DNA of 64,000 nt from Hyalangium versicolor. Lineage in GTDB: Bacteria; Myxococcota; Myxococcia; Myxococcales; Myxococcaceae. This document shows, piece by piece, positions 26,278 to 36,239 of the stretch. Made by a program: the position numbers and the translations under genes. Under the pieces are notes generated by a model. That model was not told where the DNA came from, did no database searches, and was given only the letters and a program-made list of their open reading frames with translations. The DNA lies in assembly GCF_020103695.1 (NCBI RefSeq), contig NZ_JAHXBF010000002.1, positions 372,001 through 436,000 on the forward strand. Reading direction: 5' to 3'. Numbering within the stretch: the stretch's first letter is position 1; each line of letters starts with the position of its first letter.

Positions 26278-27134
26278 GCGCTGCCTCCCGCCAGGAAGAG
26301 CGGTCGCAAGGGGCCTCTCACCAGTGCGCTCAGCGGCTCGGGAGCCGGTGCCGTAACCAGCGTCGCCTTCGCCCGCACGGCCGCGGCCCGCAGCGTGCGC
26401 TGGTGCTCGGCGAAGCGGCGAGCGTAGGCCGCCAACACCTCCTCCGTCAGCAACTCCTCCAGCGCCGCGCCGCTCTCCGCGTCCACCAGCCGAGCCCCCT
26501 CGCCTCCCGACGGCTCCTGGTCCTCCGCATCCAGCACCTGCACCAGGAAGAGCGCCGACGCTCCTCGCGACAGCCGCGCCACCAGTGCCGACAGGTCCGT
26601 CTCGAAGAGGAAATCGCTCACCACCACCCGAAGGCCACACGGGCGCAGGGGTGGCGTCCGTCCCAAGGCCGCGGCCAGATCATCCCTCGCATCGAAGGCC
26701 ACCGCCCGCAGCGCCGAGCGGCAAACCTGGCCCTGCGCCCGCTCCGGCCGGGAGCTCGTGGTGAGCAGCGTGGGCGACAACCCCTGCAGCGCGCCCACCT
26801 CCACGGCCAGCAACGCCAGCTCCCGCGCCCGCGCCTCCTTCGCCGGACTCAGCGCCACCGAGCGCGAGGCATCCACCACCACCTCCAGGCGCGGAGACAC
26901 CTCCTCCTGGCGCACGCGGAGGATCATCTCACCGGTGCGCGCCACCGCGTTCCAGTCCACCTGCCGCAGGTCATCCCCTGGCTGGTAGACGCGGAAGTCA
27001 TGCAGCTCCAACGAGGCGCCCGCCGACGAGGCACGCACCTCGCCCACCTGCCCCCGGTGAGGCACCCGAGGCAGCGCCAGCGCGAGCCCTGGCGCCAGCC
27101 TCGCCACCTCGATTTCATCCGCAGCCCCGCTCAC
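26274..27134 (-). CDS. DUF58 domain protein
   Basis: A 286-residue protein with the DUF58 core: ELHDFRVYQPGDDLRQVDWNA near residues 43-62, RTGEM, and a VWA-like segment VVVDASRSVAL near 86. DUF58 proteins occur almost always next to MoxR ATPases and VWA membrane proteins, as here, and are thought to be adaptors in that chaperone-like system. The start is a GTG overlapping the ABC permease stop by 4 bases, and its own stop overlaps the next start, so it is embedded in a coupled series. No transmembrane helix is visible, which is unusual compared with longer DUF58 proteins. Confidence 0.87.
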   Translation of the reverse strand: MSGAADEIEVARLAPGLALALPRVPHRGQVGEVRASSAGASLELHDFRVYQPGDDLRQVDWNAVARTGEMILRVRQEEVSPRLEVVVDASRSVALSPAKEARARELALLAVEVGALQGLSPTLLTTSSRPERAQGQVCRSALRAVAFDARDDLAAALGRTPPLRPCGLRVVVSDFLFETDLSALVARLSRGASALFLVQVLDAEDQEPSGGEGARLVDAESGAALEELLTEEVLAAYARRFAEHQRTLRAAAVRAKATLVTAPAPEPLSALVRGPLRPLFLAGGSA

Positions 27135-28606
27135 GACGCGTGGACCCGCCGCTCGCGCTCGACCAGGGCCCGATCCGCGGCGAAGACGGAGAGCAAGGCC
27201 ACGCCACAGAGGAACATCAGCAACCCCACGGGCATCTTCGGCTCGTCCATCCGGTAGTCATGCTCTCCGAAGGAGACGAGCCCGACGGTGGGGTTGAGCA
27301 GGTTGATGAGGCCATTGTTCGCGGGCTCATCGATCAACAGCGCCATCAACGGAGGCAGCACGGAGCCCAGGCCCGCCAGCGCTACGAACAGGATGCGGAC
27401 CGCCGCCGGAGATGCGAACCGATCCGAGCGCGGCATCTTCGCCACCAGCAGCGCCACCGAGAAGTACAGCAGGGGGTACGCCGCCGCCGCCACGGTGATG
27501 TGGAGCAACGTGCGCCAGTTGCTCTGCATGCTCGAGCCCATGCCGAGCAGCGCGCAGAAGGCCGACCACGCCACGAGCAGCAGCACCATGAGCCGGAAGC
27601 CGCGCACCGCCCCTGGCCGCAGCAGGCTCCACATCCGCGTCTGCGTCCGGAGCGCCCGGGCCTGTCCATCCACATCGGAGATGACGAAGACACCCGCCAC
27701 CGTCAGGTGCAGACACCCGACCACTCCCGCCACGGAAGAAATGTCTCGATCCATCCCCTGCTTCCACCAGATCCACACCACCACCACCGCGCTGATCAGC
27801 ATCTGCGCCACCAGCGCCCGCCGAGGGCCTCGCGAATAGTTCTCCGTGATCAACGACAGCCGGGCCGCCGCCGCCTCGAACAGCAGCCACCCGTAGCTGA
27901 GCATCAACCACAGCGCCACGCCGATGACGTAGGGCAGCTCGCGCTCGCGCATCAGCCGGGAGCTTCCCTCGCTCAGCGCGAAGGCGATCCCCAGGCCCTG
28001 AGCCACCCCACCGGCCAGCACCCCCAGCACGAGGAAGTGTACGAAGGCGCGCCCCAGCCGCCCGTCCGCCAGCGTCGCCGCGCACACGCCCAGCACCGTG
28101 AGGAACACGAGCCAGGCTGTTCCCAGCGCCAGCACCACGAGGATGGTCGGCAGATCGATGCCGTTGAGGTAATAGCTGAACAGCAGGAAGGGCCCCACCG
28201 CCGAGGCGTACAGCGCCGCCTGCGCCAGGAAGGACGTCACCTTGCCGCGAAGGATGCGCCGCGGCCCCAGCCCGGTGAGGGCCAGCAGCACCCACGTCTC
28301 GTCCTCGCGCTCGCGCGCCAGCGAGCGGTACGCGCTGTAGGGGATGACGAAGAAGTGCACCAGGCCCAGGCACACGAAGAAGGTGAAGAAGTAGAAGTTC
28401 CCCCGAGGCCGATAGCCGCCGTCCCGCACGTCCGCGTACGCCGTCAGCGACAGCAACACGCACGCCACGAGCATCAGCCCGAAGCACACCCAGAACAGCC
28501 GGGTGCGCAGTCCTTGGCGGATCTCCTTCACCACCAGCGGGTTGATCCGATCTCCCAGCCGCTCGCCCAGCGGCGCCTTCGTCAGGGTCTCCGCGGTCGC
28601 GCTCAC
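27131..28606 (-). CDS. ABC-2 type transporter permease
   Basis: A 491-residue integral membrane protein with about 12 hydrophobic segments, starting with a cytoplasmic N-terminus (NPLVVKEIRQGLRTRLFWVCFGL) typical of ABC-2 permeases in which the KEIRQ motif precedes the first helix. It pairs with the ATPase encoded directly upstream, whose stop overlaps its GTG start. The substrate is not evident. In MoxR/DUF58/VWA operons of this layout the ABC pair is a constant companion and is sometimes compared with gliding or envelope-related exporters; here that remains an inference from the neighbourhood. Confidence 0.85.
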   Translation of the reverse strand: MSATAETLTKAPLGERLGDRINPLVVKEIRQGLRTRLFWVCFGLMLVACVLLSLTAYADVRDGGYRPRGNFYFFTFFVCLGLVHFFVIPYSAYRSLAREREDETWVLLALTGLGPRRILRGKVTSFLAQAALYASAVGPFLLFSYYLNGIDLPTILVVLALGTAWLVFLTVLGVCAATLADGRLGRAFVHFLVLGVLAGGVAQGLGIAFALSEGSSRLMRERELPYVIGVALWLMLSYGWLLFEAAAARLSLITENYSRGPRRALVAQMLISAVVVVWIWWKQGMDRDISSVAGVVGCLHLTVAGVFVISDVDGQARALRTQTRMWSLLRPGAVRGFRLMVLLLVAWSAFCALLGMGSSMQSNWRTLLHITVAAAAYPLLYFSVALLVAKMPRSDRFASPAAVRILFVALAGLGSVLPPLMALLIDEPANNGLINLLNPTVGLVSFGEHDYRMDEPKMPVGLLMFLCGVALLSVFAADRALVERERRVHAS

Positions 28607-29586
28607 GCCACCCTCCCCTTCGTCACCGTCATGAACGCATCCTCCAGGTTCAGCTCCCGGAGGCTGAAGGCGCAGACGGGCACGCCCGCTCCCACCAGCG
28701 CCGCCAGCAGCCGAGCCGCCGCCTCATCCACCTGCGTCCGCGTGGCGCCAGACTCCAGCTCCAACCGCACGCGCAGGGCCCCGGGCTCCTGCACCACCTG
28801 ACCGACTCGCGGCTGCTCCAACAACAGCCTCTCCGCGCGTTCGTACGCCGCCTGTCCCTCCGCGCCCGCCGCCAGCCGGATCATCAGCTCGCCCCCCGCG
28901 CTCCCCGCATGGCTCTGCGCCAGCAGGTCCGCCACCTTGCCCGTGGCCAGCAGCCGCCCCTGCTCGATGATGGCGCACGTGTCGCAGATCTCCGCCAGCT
29001 CCGTGAGGATGTGGCTGGAGATGAGGATCGCCTTGCCCTGGTCCGCCAGCGCTCGCAGCAGCTCCCGCAGCTCGATGCGGGCGCGCGGATCCAGGCCATC
29101 CGCCGGCTCGTCCAGGATGAGCAGCTTCGGATCATGCAGCAGCGTCCGCCCCAGCGCCACGCGCTGCTTCATGCCCTTGGACAGCGCGCTTGTCAGCTTG
29201 TCCTTCAGCGGCAACAGTCCCGTGAACTCCATCACCGACGCCACGCGCTTCCTCCGCGCCTCGCCCTTGAGCCCGTAGGCGCGCGCGAAGAAGTCCAGGA
29301 ACTCCCACACGGTGACGTCGTCATAGGTGCCGTACCGGTCCGGCATATAGCCGATCAACGGCCGAGCCTTGTCCGGCGCGTCCACCAGCGACTGGCCGTC
29401 CAGCAGCACCTCGCCCGAGGTGGGAGTGTCCAGCGTGGCGATGATGCGCATGGTGGTGCTCTTGCCCGCGCCGTTGGGCCCGATGAAGCCCAGGATGGTG
29501 CCCGCCTCCAGTTCGAAGGACACCTCATCCACCGCGCGCAGCGCCCCGTAGTCGCGCCGCAGCTGCTTCACCTCCAACAGGCTCAT
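28603..29586 (-). CDS. ABC transporter ATP-binding protein (ABC-2 exporter type)
   Basis: A 327-residue ATPase. Walker A is GPNGAGKST at 36-44, the Q-loop region reads IGYMPDRYG, the signature is a variant, ALSKGMKQR, and Walker B is LLILDEPADGLDP, followed by the switch His in ISSHIL. The last 90 residues form a C-terminal extension ending in LNLEDAFMTVT, typical of exporters of drug, polysaccharide or gliding type. ATG at 29586 is chosen (GAGGTGAGGCG upstream), since the longer frame to 29757 has no ATPase similarity. Its stop overlaps the permease start by 4 bases. Confidence 0.92.
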   Translation of the reverse strand: MSLLEVKQLRRDYGALRAVDEVSFELEAGTILGFIGPNGAGKSTTMRIIATLDTPTSGEVLLDGQSLVDAPDKARPLIGYMPDRYGTYDDVTVWEFLDFFARAYGLKGEARRKRVASVMEFTGLLPLKDKLTSALSKGMKQRVALGRTLLHDPKLLILDEPADGLDPRARIELRELLRALADQGKAILISSHILTELAEICDTCAIIEQGRLLATGKVADLLAQSHAGSAGGELMIRLAAGAEGQAAYERAERLLLEQPRVGQVVQEPGALRVRLELESGATRTQVDEAAARLLAALVGAGVPVCAFSLRELNLEDAFMTVTKGRVA

Positions 29587-29614
29587 CGCCTCACCTCGAC
29601 TCTGCTCGCGGTGC

Positions 29615-31466
29615 TCATGGCTGGTCCACCTGCCCGCGGATGTAATGGATGCCCTCGTGGAGCTGCACGGGCAGCGTGGCCAGCGGCGAGAAACCCGCGC
29701 CTCCGAGCCGAGCCACGAACTCCCCCTCCTGCAACGGGAGAACGAAGTTGGCCGCATCGCCCTTGACGCGGCGCGACACGGACGAGGGAGGATTCACGAC
29801 CTTGAGGACGACCTCCTCACCCGGCTCGGGGTGCGCCTCCATGGCCATGCCCTCGGCGCCGTCAGCGAGCTCGGGCAGCGTGTACTCCTTCCGGCCCACC
29901 CTCATGAAGCCGCCCTGGAGCGGCGCCCCGAGCGCGTTCTGCACCTTCCAGCCCTCCCCCTCCGCGTGCACCACCAGCCGGGCCCGCGTGGGGAGCACCG
30001 CCAGCTCCGCCCACTCCACATAGGTTCGCGAGGGAATGAGGCCGTCCGCCACCATGCCCCCGCCCGTCCAGCTCACATCCACCCGCCAGTCATTCAGCTC
30101 CTCCGGGGCCATCAACACTCCCGTGGAAGGGAACTGCACCTCGTCGGGCGCGAGGTTGGCGTAGTAGCTCGCCAGGGACGCCGTCACCAGCCGGTCTCTC
30201 GGCCGGTCCAGCCAGGTGTAGCTGTAGCGCGAGGCGTGCGTGATGAAGCCGTCTCCCAGCACCGAGTCCGCGACGATGAGCAGGCAGGTGAGCAGCGCCA
30301 CCGCCGGCACGCCGATCAGCAGCGCCACCGGTCCCTTGCGCCGCGCCAGCATCAGCCCTCCCGGGCCCACCACCAACGAGAACAGGAAGATGAGGACGAG
30401 GAAGCGCCCCACTGGAACCAGCGCATTGGGCAGCAGCGGCTGCTCGCCACCGCGCAGGGAATAGCGATCGGGCTCCCAGCTCGGCGCGGGGCCGATCGGC
30501 TCCAGTTGCAGCTTGCGCTCCTCGGAGGACGCCAGCAGCGCGGCGCCGCAGTCGTGCGTCCCTGCCTGGCACAGATACACGAAGCCAAAGCCATACGGGT
30601 TCCACACTTCGCGCTTCGGCTCGCGAGCCAACAACGGGAGGCGCTGTGTCACATCGCGAGGCGGCCGGGCGATGAGGAGCGAGCCGCCCACCGCCGCGTA
30701 GTTCTCCAGGACGCTCCAGAGCTCCGCGGGCACGGACGCCACATCCTCGATCACCATCACCGCGGGATACCCGGCATAGGCAGCCAGCTCACGGGGCGCA
30801 TCCTGCGCGGACATGAAGCGGGCATTCACCTGCGGAGTCGCCCTCTCCTCCGCGCGGCCGATGCCCGTGCTGGCCTCGAACGCCTTGGACGTGCCCAGTA
30901 CCAGGGTAGCGATCGCGTTGGCCTCGTCCATGTAGATGCCGTTGGTGCGCGGGCGGATGTCGGGGCCCTCCACGGTGAGGATCCCGGACTGGACGGGCTC
31001 GGGAACGAGCAGGTACGTGATCATCCGCTGGAGCGGGCCGAGCTCCACCGCGCGCACGGTGGCGGGAGAACCCGCGCCGTACCCCTGGAAGCTGAGGCGC
31101 ACCGAGCGCGGCACGGACTCGGTGTTCTGCAGCGTCACCTCCAGGGGCGTGTAACCACGCTTCGCGCGCAAGGCACCGCCACGGACCGTGACGCGCAGCC
31201 CATCCGAGTCGTCCAGGGTCTCCAGGTTGCCCGTCGAGTCCGCATAGCCGGAACGACTGGGCTCCTCGGCCGTGTCCTCCACCTGAGCGGGAGGCACCGG
31301 AACTTCCTCCGGCGTCACGGACTGCTCCACGGTCTCCGTCTCGTCTCCTGTCTCCGCGTCTTCCGTGACTTCCTCAGCCGGAGGAGGAGGGGGCGGAGGC
31401 TCCGGGTCCGCGAGCACGACGCTCGTACTCAGGAGGGAGACCCACAGAAGCCAGGGCTTCAGGCAC

Positions 31467-31474
<8 letters not shown>
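29615..31474 (-). CDS. Exported, membrane-anchored protein of unknown function in the MoxR operon
   Basis: A 619-residue protein. A signal peptide (RRCLKPWLLWVSLLSTSVVLA) is followed by an acidic Pro/Glu/Thr-rich linker (about 25-85), a beta-rich domain, a Rossmann-like segment (YPAVMVIEDVASVPAELW) resembling glutamine-amidotransferase-like domains, then two transmembrane helices at about 355-405 (FLVLIFLFSLVVGPGGLML and GPVALLIGVPAVALLTCLLIVA), and a C-terminal beta-rich domain. The GTG start overlaps the MoxR stop by 8 bases. No family name can be assigned. Its place in a coupled operon suggests it is an envelope component of the MoxR/ABC/VWA machine. Confidence 0.75.
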
Positions 31475-32462
<988 letters not shown>

Positions 32463-32478
32463 GTCCGCTCCTCTCTTT

Positions 32479-33993
32479 TCACTCTCTTCCAAAATACCGC
32501 TTCACCAGCTCCCGGTTGCGCGGGAGCAGCGGGCCCGTGGAGTACCCCGGCGTTGCATCGCCCTGCACTCCCGGCCCCCGGGCCGCCGAGGGCGTCACCG
32601 TGACACCCTCGTGTTGGGGATCCGCGGCCTTCAGGCCCCACAACTCGCTCGCCTCGCCTCCCTGGCCCTCCGGCAGCGGCTGGAACTTGAGGCGGTTGGG
32701 ATCCATCGCCGCTGCATCTCCGAAGACGAGCGGCCGGCTGTCCCCTCCACGCCCGACACCCGCGCCATCCCCTTGTTGTCGCACGGAGCGGCTCACGTGC
32801 CCATTGCTCTCGCCCTGTCCATCGCCTTGCTCACCCTGTCCCTGTCCCTGTCCCTGTCTTTGGCCTTGCCCCTGCCCCTGTCCCTGGCGCTCCGTTCTGG
32901 ACTGCCGTCGAGCGCTCATCCGCTGGCCGGAGTTCCCCTGGTCGAAGCGGTCCTGGAGTTGTTGCTGCCGACGCTCCAACGAACGGCGGAGGTCGGAGAT
33001 CTGATCGAGATTTCCTCCCGCCTGCGCAGCGGCCGTCTTCCGCGCGCCTTGAGAGCCTTGGGAGCCCTGCGAAGCTTGCTGGCCGCTCGTCCCCGTGCCC
33101 CCATCTCCCGCGGCGCTGCTCTGCTCATTCGAGCCGCTCTCGCCATTGGCCTCACGCTGGCCCTGCGCCCCGTTCTCTCCCGGCGTTCCCTCACCCTGTG
33201 ACAGTGCCATCAGGGCCCGCTCCAGTTCCTCGCGCTCACGAGAAGCACTCTCCGCATCTCCAGCGGCGCCCAGCGCATCCTCGAGCTCCCGAGCCGCCTC
33301 GGAGGCTCCAGCCAGCTCCGCGGCAGCCTCGGCGGCGCGCTCGGACACCCTCTTGTCCAGCGCATCAGCGGCCTCCCAATCCGCGGAGTCGAAACGGCCC
33401 TCCGCGACCTCCTCGGCGAGCCGGCGCAGTTCCTCCTCCATGGGAGCGCCAAGCGGCTCCTCCTTGGCGAGCGCCTCGGCCTTGGCCTGGACGGCGGCGA
33501 CCTTCGCAGCCGCGGCGGCGTTGATGTGGCGCACGGAGGGTGCAGGCAGCGGCAGGAGGAAGCCCACGACCAGGAACACGAGCGCACCCAGCAGAGCGCC
33601 CACGGGACGGAGCCAGCGCACCTCGGGAGGCTTCACGGCACGGGCGTACTGGTTGACGGAGAGCTCCCACTCCCCGACAGGGCGCTCCAGGCGGGTGAGC
33701 AGCAGCCCGCCCGCATTGGCCGAACGGTCGGCGAGCACGGCCGCCTGCTCCAGCGAGACGCCTCGGTAGCGAGCGCGGAATCCCCACCACGCACCGCCTC
33801 CCAGCAAGAAGGCGGGCGCGGCCCACAGGGCAATGTCGCGCAGAAGCAGGCGAGCCACGACACACGCGGTGACGGCGGCCCACATCGGGCCGATGCCCGC
33901 CTCGGCCCAGGCCACCGCGTTGAGACGCCGCTGCACCCGCCGGACGGGCGCTAGCACGAGAGCCTGGAAGCGGCGTTCTTCACTGACGGCCAT
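32479..33993 (-). CDS. Large membrane-anchored coiled-coil protein with Gln/Gly repeats (DUF4175-like)
   Basis: A 504-residue protein that opens the minus-strand operon. Two N-terminal hydrophobic stretches (MWAAVTACVVARLLL and LWAAPAFLLGGGAWWGF) and a third near 150-170 (VGALLGALVFLVVGFLLPL) anchor it in the membrane. A long helical, Ala/Glu-rich coiled coil follows (about 175-290), then a low-complexity region rich in Gly, Gln, Ser and Asn with alternating GQ repeats, and a Pro/Gly-rich tail ending NRELVKRYFGRE. The layout is that of DUF4175-like proteins found with MoxR/DUF58 genes, though the match is by architecture only. ATG at 33993 is the first start without overlap into the T6SS region. 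Confidence 0.68.
   Translation of the reverse strand: MAVSEERRFQALVLAPVRRVQRRLNAVAWAEAGIGPMWAAVTACVVARLLLRDIALWAAPAFLLGGGAWWGFRARYRGVSLEQAAVLADRSANAGGLLLTRLERPVGEWELSVNQYARAVKPPEVRWLRPVGALLGALVFLVVGFLLPLPAPSVRHINAAAAAKVAAVQAKAEALAKEEPLGAPMEEELRRLAEEVAEGRFDSADWEAADALDKRVSERAAEAAAELAGASEAARELEDALGAAGDAESASREREELERALMALSQGEGTPGENGAQGQREANGESGSNEQSSAAGDGGTGTSGQQASQGSQGSQGARKTAAAQAGGNLDQISDLRRSLERRQQQLQDRFDQGNSGQRMSARRQSRTERQGQGQGQGQRQGQGQGQGEQGDGQGESNGHVSRSVRQQGDGAGVGRGGDSRPLVFGDAAAMDPNRLKFQPLPEGQGGEASELWGLKAADPQHEGVTVTPSAARGPGVQGDATPGYSTGPLLPRNRELVKRYFGRE
32830..32890. repeat. Hexamer-rich low-complexity tract (Gly-Gln codons)
   Basis: On the plus strand the hexamer CCTGTC/CCTGCC recurs in near-tandem copies, coding on the minus strand for alternating Gly and Gln. 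The tract is prone to slippage and its length may vary between strains. Confidence 0.6.
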
Positions 33994-34128
33994 GGGCAAC
34001 CCCGAGTGTCGGTCACTCGCAGGGACTTCCACAAGCCGCCTGAAGCACTCCGCCGCGTCACATCCGACCCCGGCCCCCTCCAACGGCAATTGAGGGCCGC
34101 TTTCAGCAGTGGCCCCGGGGACATCATC
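33994..34128. promoter_or_regulatory. Divergent promoter region between the MoxR operon and the T6SS operon
   Basis: 135 bases separate the start of the minus-strand operon from tssK. Both operons must be driven from here or from nearby. No convincing -35/-10 pair, sigma-54 site or strong inverted repeat is visible. Confidence 0.45.
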
Positions 34129-35445
34129 ATGACGCGTGCTCACGATCTGCCCGCTGCGGTGCAGTGGCATGAGGGGATGCTGCTCGCTCCTCAGCACTTC
34201 CAGCAGCAGGACCGCCGCTATGAAGCACTGATTCAGCTCCACCTGGGGCTGGCCATGCCCTTCCACTGGGGGGTGAGCCAGTTCCAGTACGACCGCTCAC
34301 TCCTGAGCGCGGGCACCCTCCGGGTGCTGGAGCTGGAGGCCATTCTTCCTGACGGGCTCATCGTCTCCCACCGCTCGAGCGAGGGGGACGAGCTGATGCT
34401 CGCGCTCGGCAGCCTGCAAGGTGTGGACTGGCAGCGCCCGCAGCGCCTGCATGTCGCCGTGGCGTCCGAGCGGCGCAGCACTCCCGGCCCCAGCCGCTTC
34501 GTCTCCACCACGAGCGAGCCGCTGGCCGATGAGAGCACGGGGGATATGCCCCTGCGCATCGCGCAACTCCAGCCACGGCTCGAACTGTTCGCGGGCATTC
34601 CTCCCGCCGGGTACAGCGCGCTCCCACTCATCGAGATCCGCCGCGACCACGAATCCTTCCGCGTGGAGGAATATCTCTCCCCGTTGCTGGCGGTGGCCTT
34701 CGATTCACCCCTGGGGGCACAGTGCGAACAGCTCACGCTGCGCATCCGCCACAAGGCCGCCAGCCTGGCAGAGGACCTCCGCGCCCAGCAGGGCGAGCCC
34801 GCTCAACACGCCGCGACCCAGCGGCTACTGCGTTGGCTGGTGGCGGGATTGCCGGCCTTCGAAGCCGTGCTGCGCACGGGCACGCCCCATCCATTCCATC
34901 TCTACCTGGCGCTGTGCACCCTGGCGGGCCAGTTGGCGCCCCTGGGCGAAAGCCAAATCCCCCCCCTCTTTCCCGCCTATGAGCACCAGGACCCGCGGCG
35001 CGCCTTCCAGGCCGTCTTCTCCTTCATCGAGAGCACCCTGGCTCAGGGCGTCTCCGAGGCCTACACCCGCATCCCCTTCCAGCCCGAGGGCGGCGGCTTC
35101 ACCACGCGCTTCCACTCCCAGTGGGTGACCCGCGAGCTGCTGCTCGAAGTGCGCGGCCGGCCTGGAACCACCCGCCAGCAGCTGCTCGGATGGATGGCGG
35201 GCTGCCGCATCGGCTCTGAGAGCCGCCACCGGGCGATGCGCGAGACCCGCACGCTCGGGGTGCGCCGCGAGCTCGTCGACAGCCGCCCGGGCCTGGTGCC
35301 TCGCCCTGGCGCGCTCCTGTTCTCACTGGAGTCCAGCTCCGCCTTCATCCGCCCGGATGAAGCGCTGGTGCTCGAAAACATCCTCGAGCCGGGAGAGGTC
35401 CACGCTCCCGCCGAGGTCTCCCTGCTCATCCGCAACAACGAGTGA
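34129..35445 (+). CDS. tssK: T6SS baseplate subunit TssK
   Basis: First gene of the type VI secretion operon, 438 residues. The N-terminal motif AVQWHEGMLLAPQHFQQQDRRYE is the TssK hallmark. The remainder keeps the two-domain shape: an N-terminal beta domain resembling phage receptor-binding proteins, a helical bundle in the middle (LLRWLVAGLPAFEAVL), and a C-terminal domain that contacts the membrane complex. TssK links the baseplate (TssF, TssG, encoded 8 kb downstream) to TssL and TssM, encoded next. ATG at 34129 is chosen because the HEGM motif begins shortly after it; the frame is open upstream to 34006. Confidence 0.94.
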   Translation: MTRAHDLPAAVQWHEGMLLAPQHFQQQDRRYEALIQLHLGLAMPFHWGVSQFQYDRSLLSAGTLRVLELEAILPDGLIVSHRSSEGDELMLALGSLQGVDWQRPQRLHVAVASERRSTPGPSRFVSTTSEPLADESTGDMPLRIAQLQPRLELFAGIPPAGYSALPLIEIRRDHESFRVEEYLSPLLAVAFDSPLGAQCEQLTLRIRHKAASLAEDLRAQQGEPAQHAATQRLLRWLVAGLPAFEAVLRTGTPHPFHLYLALCTLAGQLAPLGESQIPPLFPAYEHQDPRRAFQAVFSFIESTLAQGVSEAYTRIPFQPEGGGFTTRFHSQWVTRELLLEVRGRPGTTRQQLLGWMAGCRIGSESRHRAMRETRTLGVRRELVDSRPGLVPRPGALLFSLESSSAFIRPDEALVLENILEPGEVHAPAEVSLLIRNNE

Positions 35446-36239
35446 CGACCATGCGAAATCCAACCCACCCCACCGACACCGAGACGGTCGGAGCCTCTCC
35501 CCTGCTCGCGAGGACACGCATCCTCTTCGCGGAGATCCTCCAGCTGCGCCACCAGCTCCAGGCCATCTCCATGCCTGGCCGCTTCGCCGCCAAGGCCCCG
35601 CCGGGCCCCACCGTCGAGGAGATCTGGCGCAGGCTGCGCGAACGCATCCAGCAACAGACCGGCCCCGAGGGCGCTCCACGAGGCTCGCTGCTCGAGCGCC
35701 AACTGGAGGAGTGCCGATATGTGCTCACCTCCTTCGCCGATGAGCTGCTCGTCCACACGTCCTGGTACGGCCGGGAGGCGTGGCAGCGCAACCTGCTGGA
35801 AGATGAACTCTTCGGTACGCATGAAGCTGGGGATCGCATCTTCACGGAAATAGAGCGGCTGCTGCGTGAACGTGACCCCGCTCGCGCCGAACTCGCGCTC
35901 GTCTACTTGATGGCCCTCTCGCTCGGATTCGAGGGCCGGTACCGAGCGCTCGAAGCCGGGCCCCAGCTCCAGGACCTTCAGCGCCAGCTCTTCCAGCTCG
36001 TCTTCCACCGGGCACCTGATCCGGACACGTCCGCTCGCCGCCTGGTGGACGAGGCGTATGCCCACACCCGGGATGAGCGGATGGATCGGCGGTTGTCGCG
36101 CCGATGGCCGTGGGCCGCCGCGATCGCCGCCGTGCTCATTGGGGCCCTCTCCACCGGCCTCCTGCTGCGCCCGCTCTCTTCCTCACCTCCTCCCGCTGCC
36201 GCAGTCATGAACCCCTCGCTCCTGGAGACACGGAAATGA
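35442..36239 (+). CDS. tssL: T6SS membrane protein TssL (DotU/IcmH family)
   Basis: Inner-membrane subunit of the type VI docking complex, 265 residues. A helical cytoplasmic domain with RSLLERQLEECRYVLTSFADELL and WQRNLLEDELFGTHEAGDRIF (DotU motif) is followed by one C-terminal transmembrane helix (WPWAAAIAAVLIGALSTGLLL, about 225-246) and a short Pro/Ser tail. No OmpA-like peptidoglycan-binding extension is present. Two starts are possible: GTG at 35442, which overlaps the tssK stop, and ATG at 35451. Its stop overlaps the tssM start (ATGA). Confidence 0.92.
   Translation: MTTMRNPTHPTDTETVGASPLLARTRILFAEILQLRHQLQAISMPGRFAAKAPPGPTVEEIWRRLRERIQQQTGPEGAPRGSLLERQLEECRYVLTSFADELLVHTSWYGREAWQRNLLEDELFGTHEAGDRIFTEIERLLRERDPARAELALVYLMALSLGFEGRYRALEAGPQLQDLQRQLFQLVFHRAPDPDTSARRLVDEAYAHTRDERMDRRLSRRWPWAAAIAAVLIGALSTGLLLRPLSSSPPPAAAVMNPSLLETRK

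Noticed and set aside
33994..34128. Sigma-54 promoter for the T6SS operon
   Set aside because: No TGGCAC-N5-TTGC match could be found in the gap.
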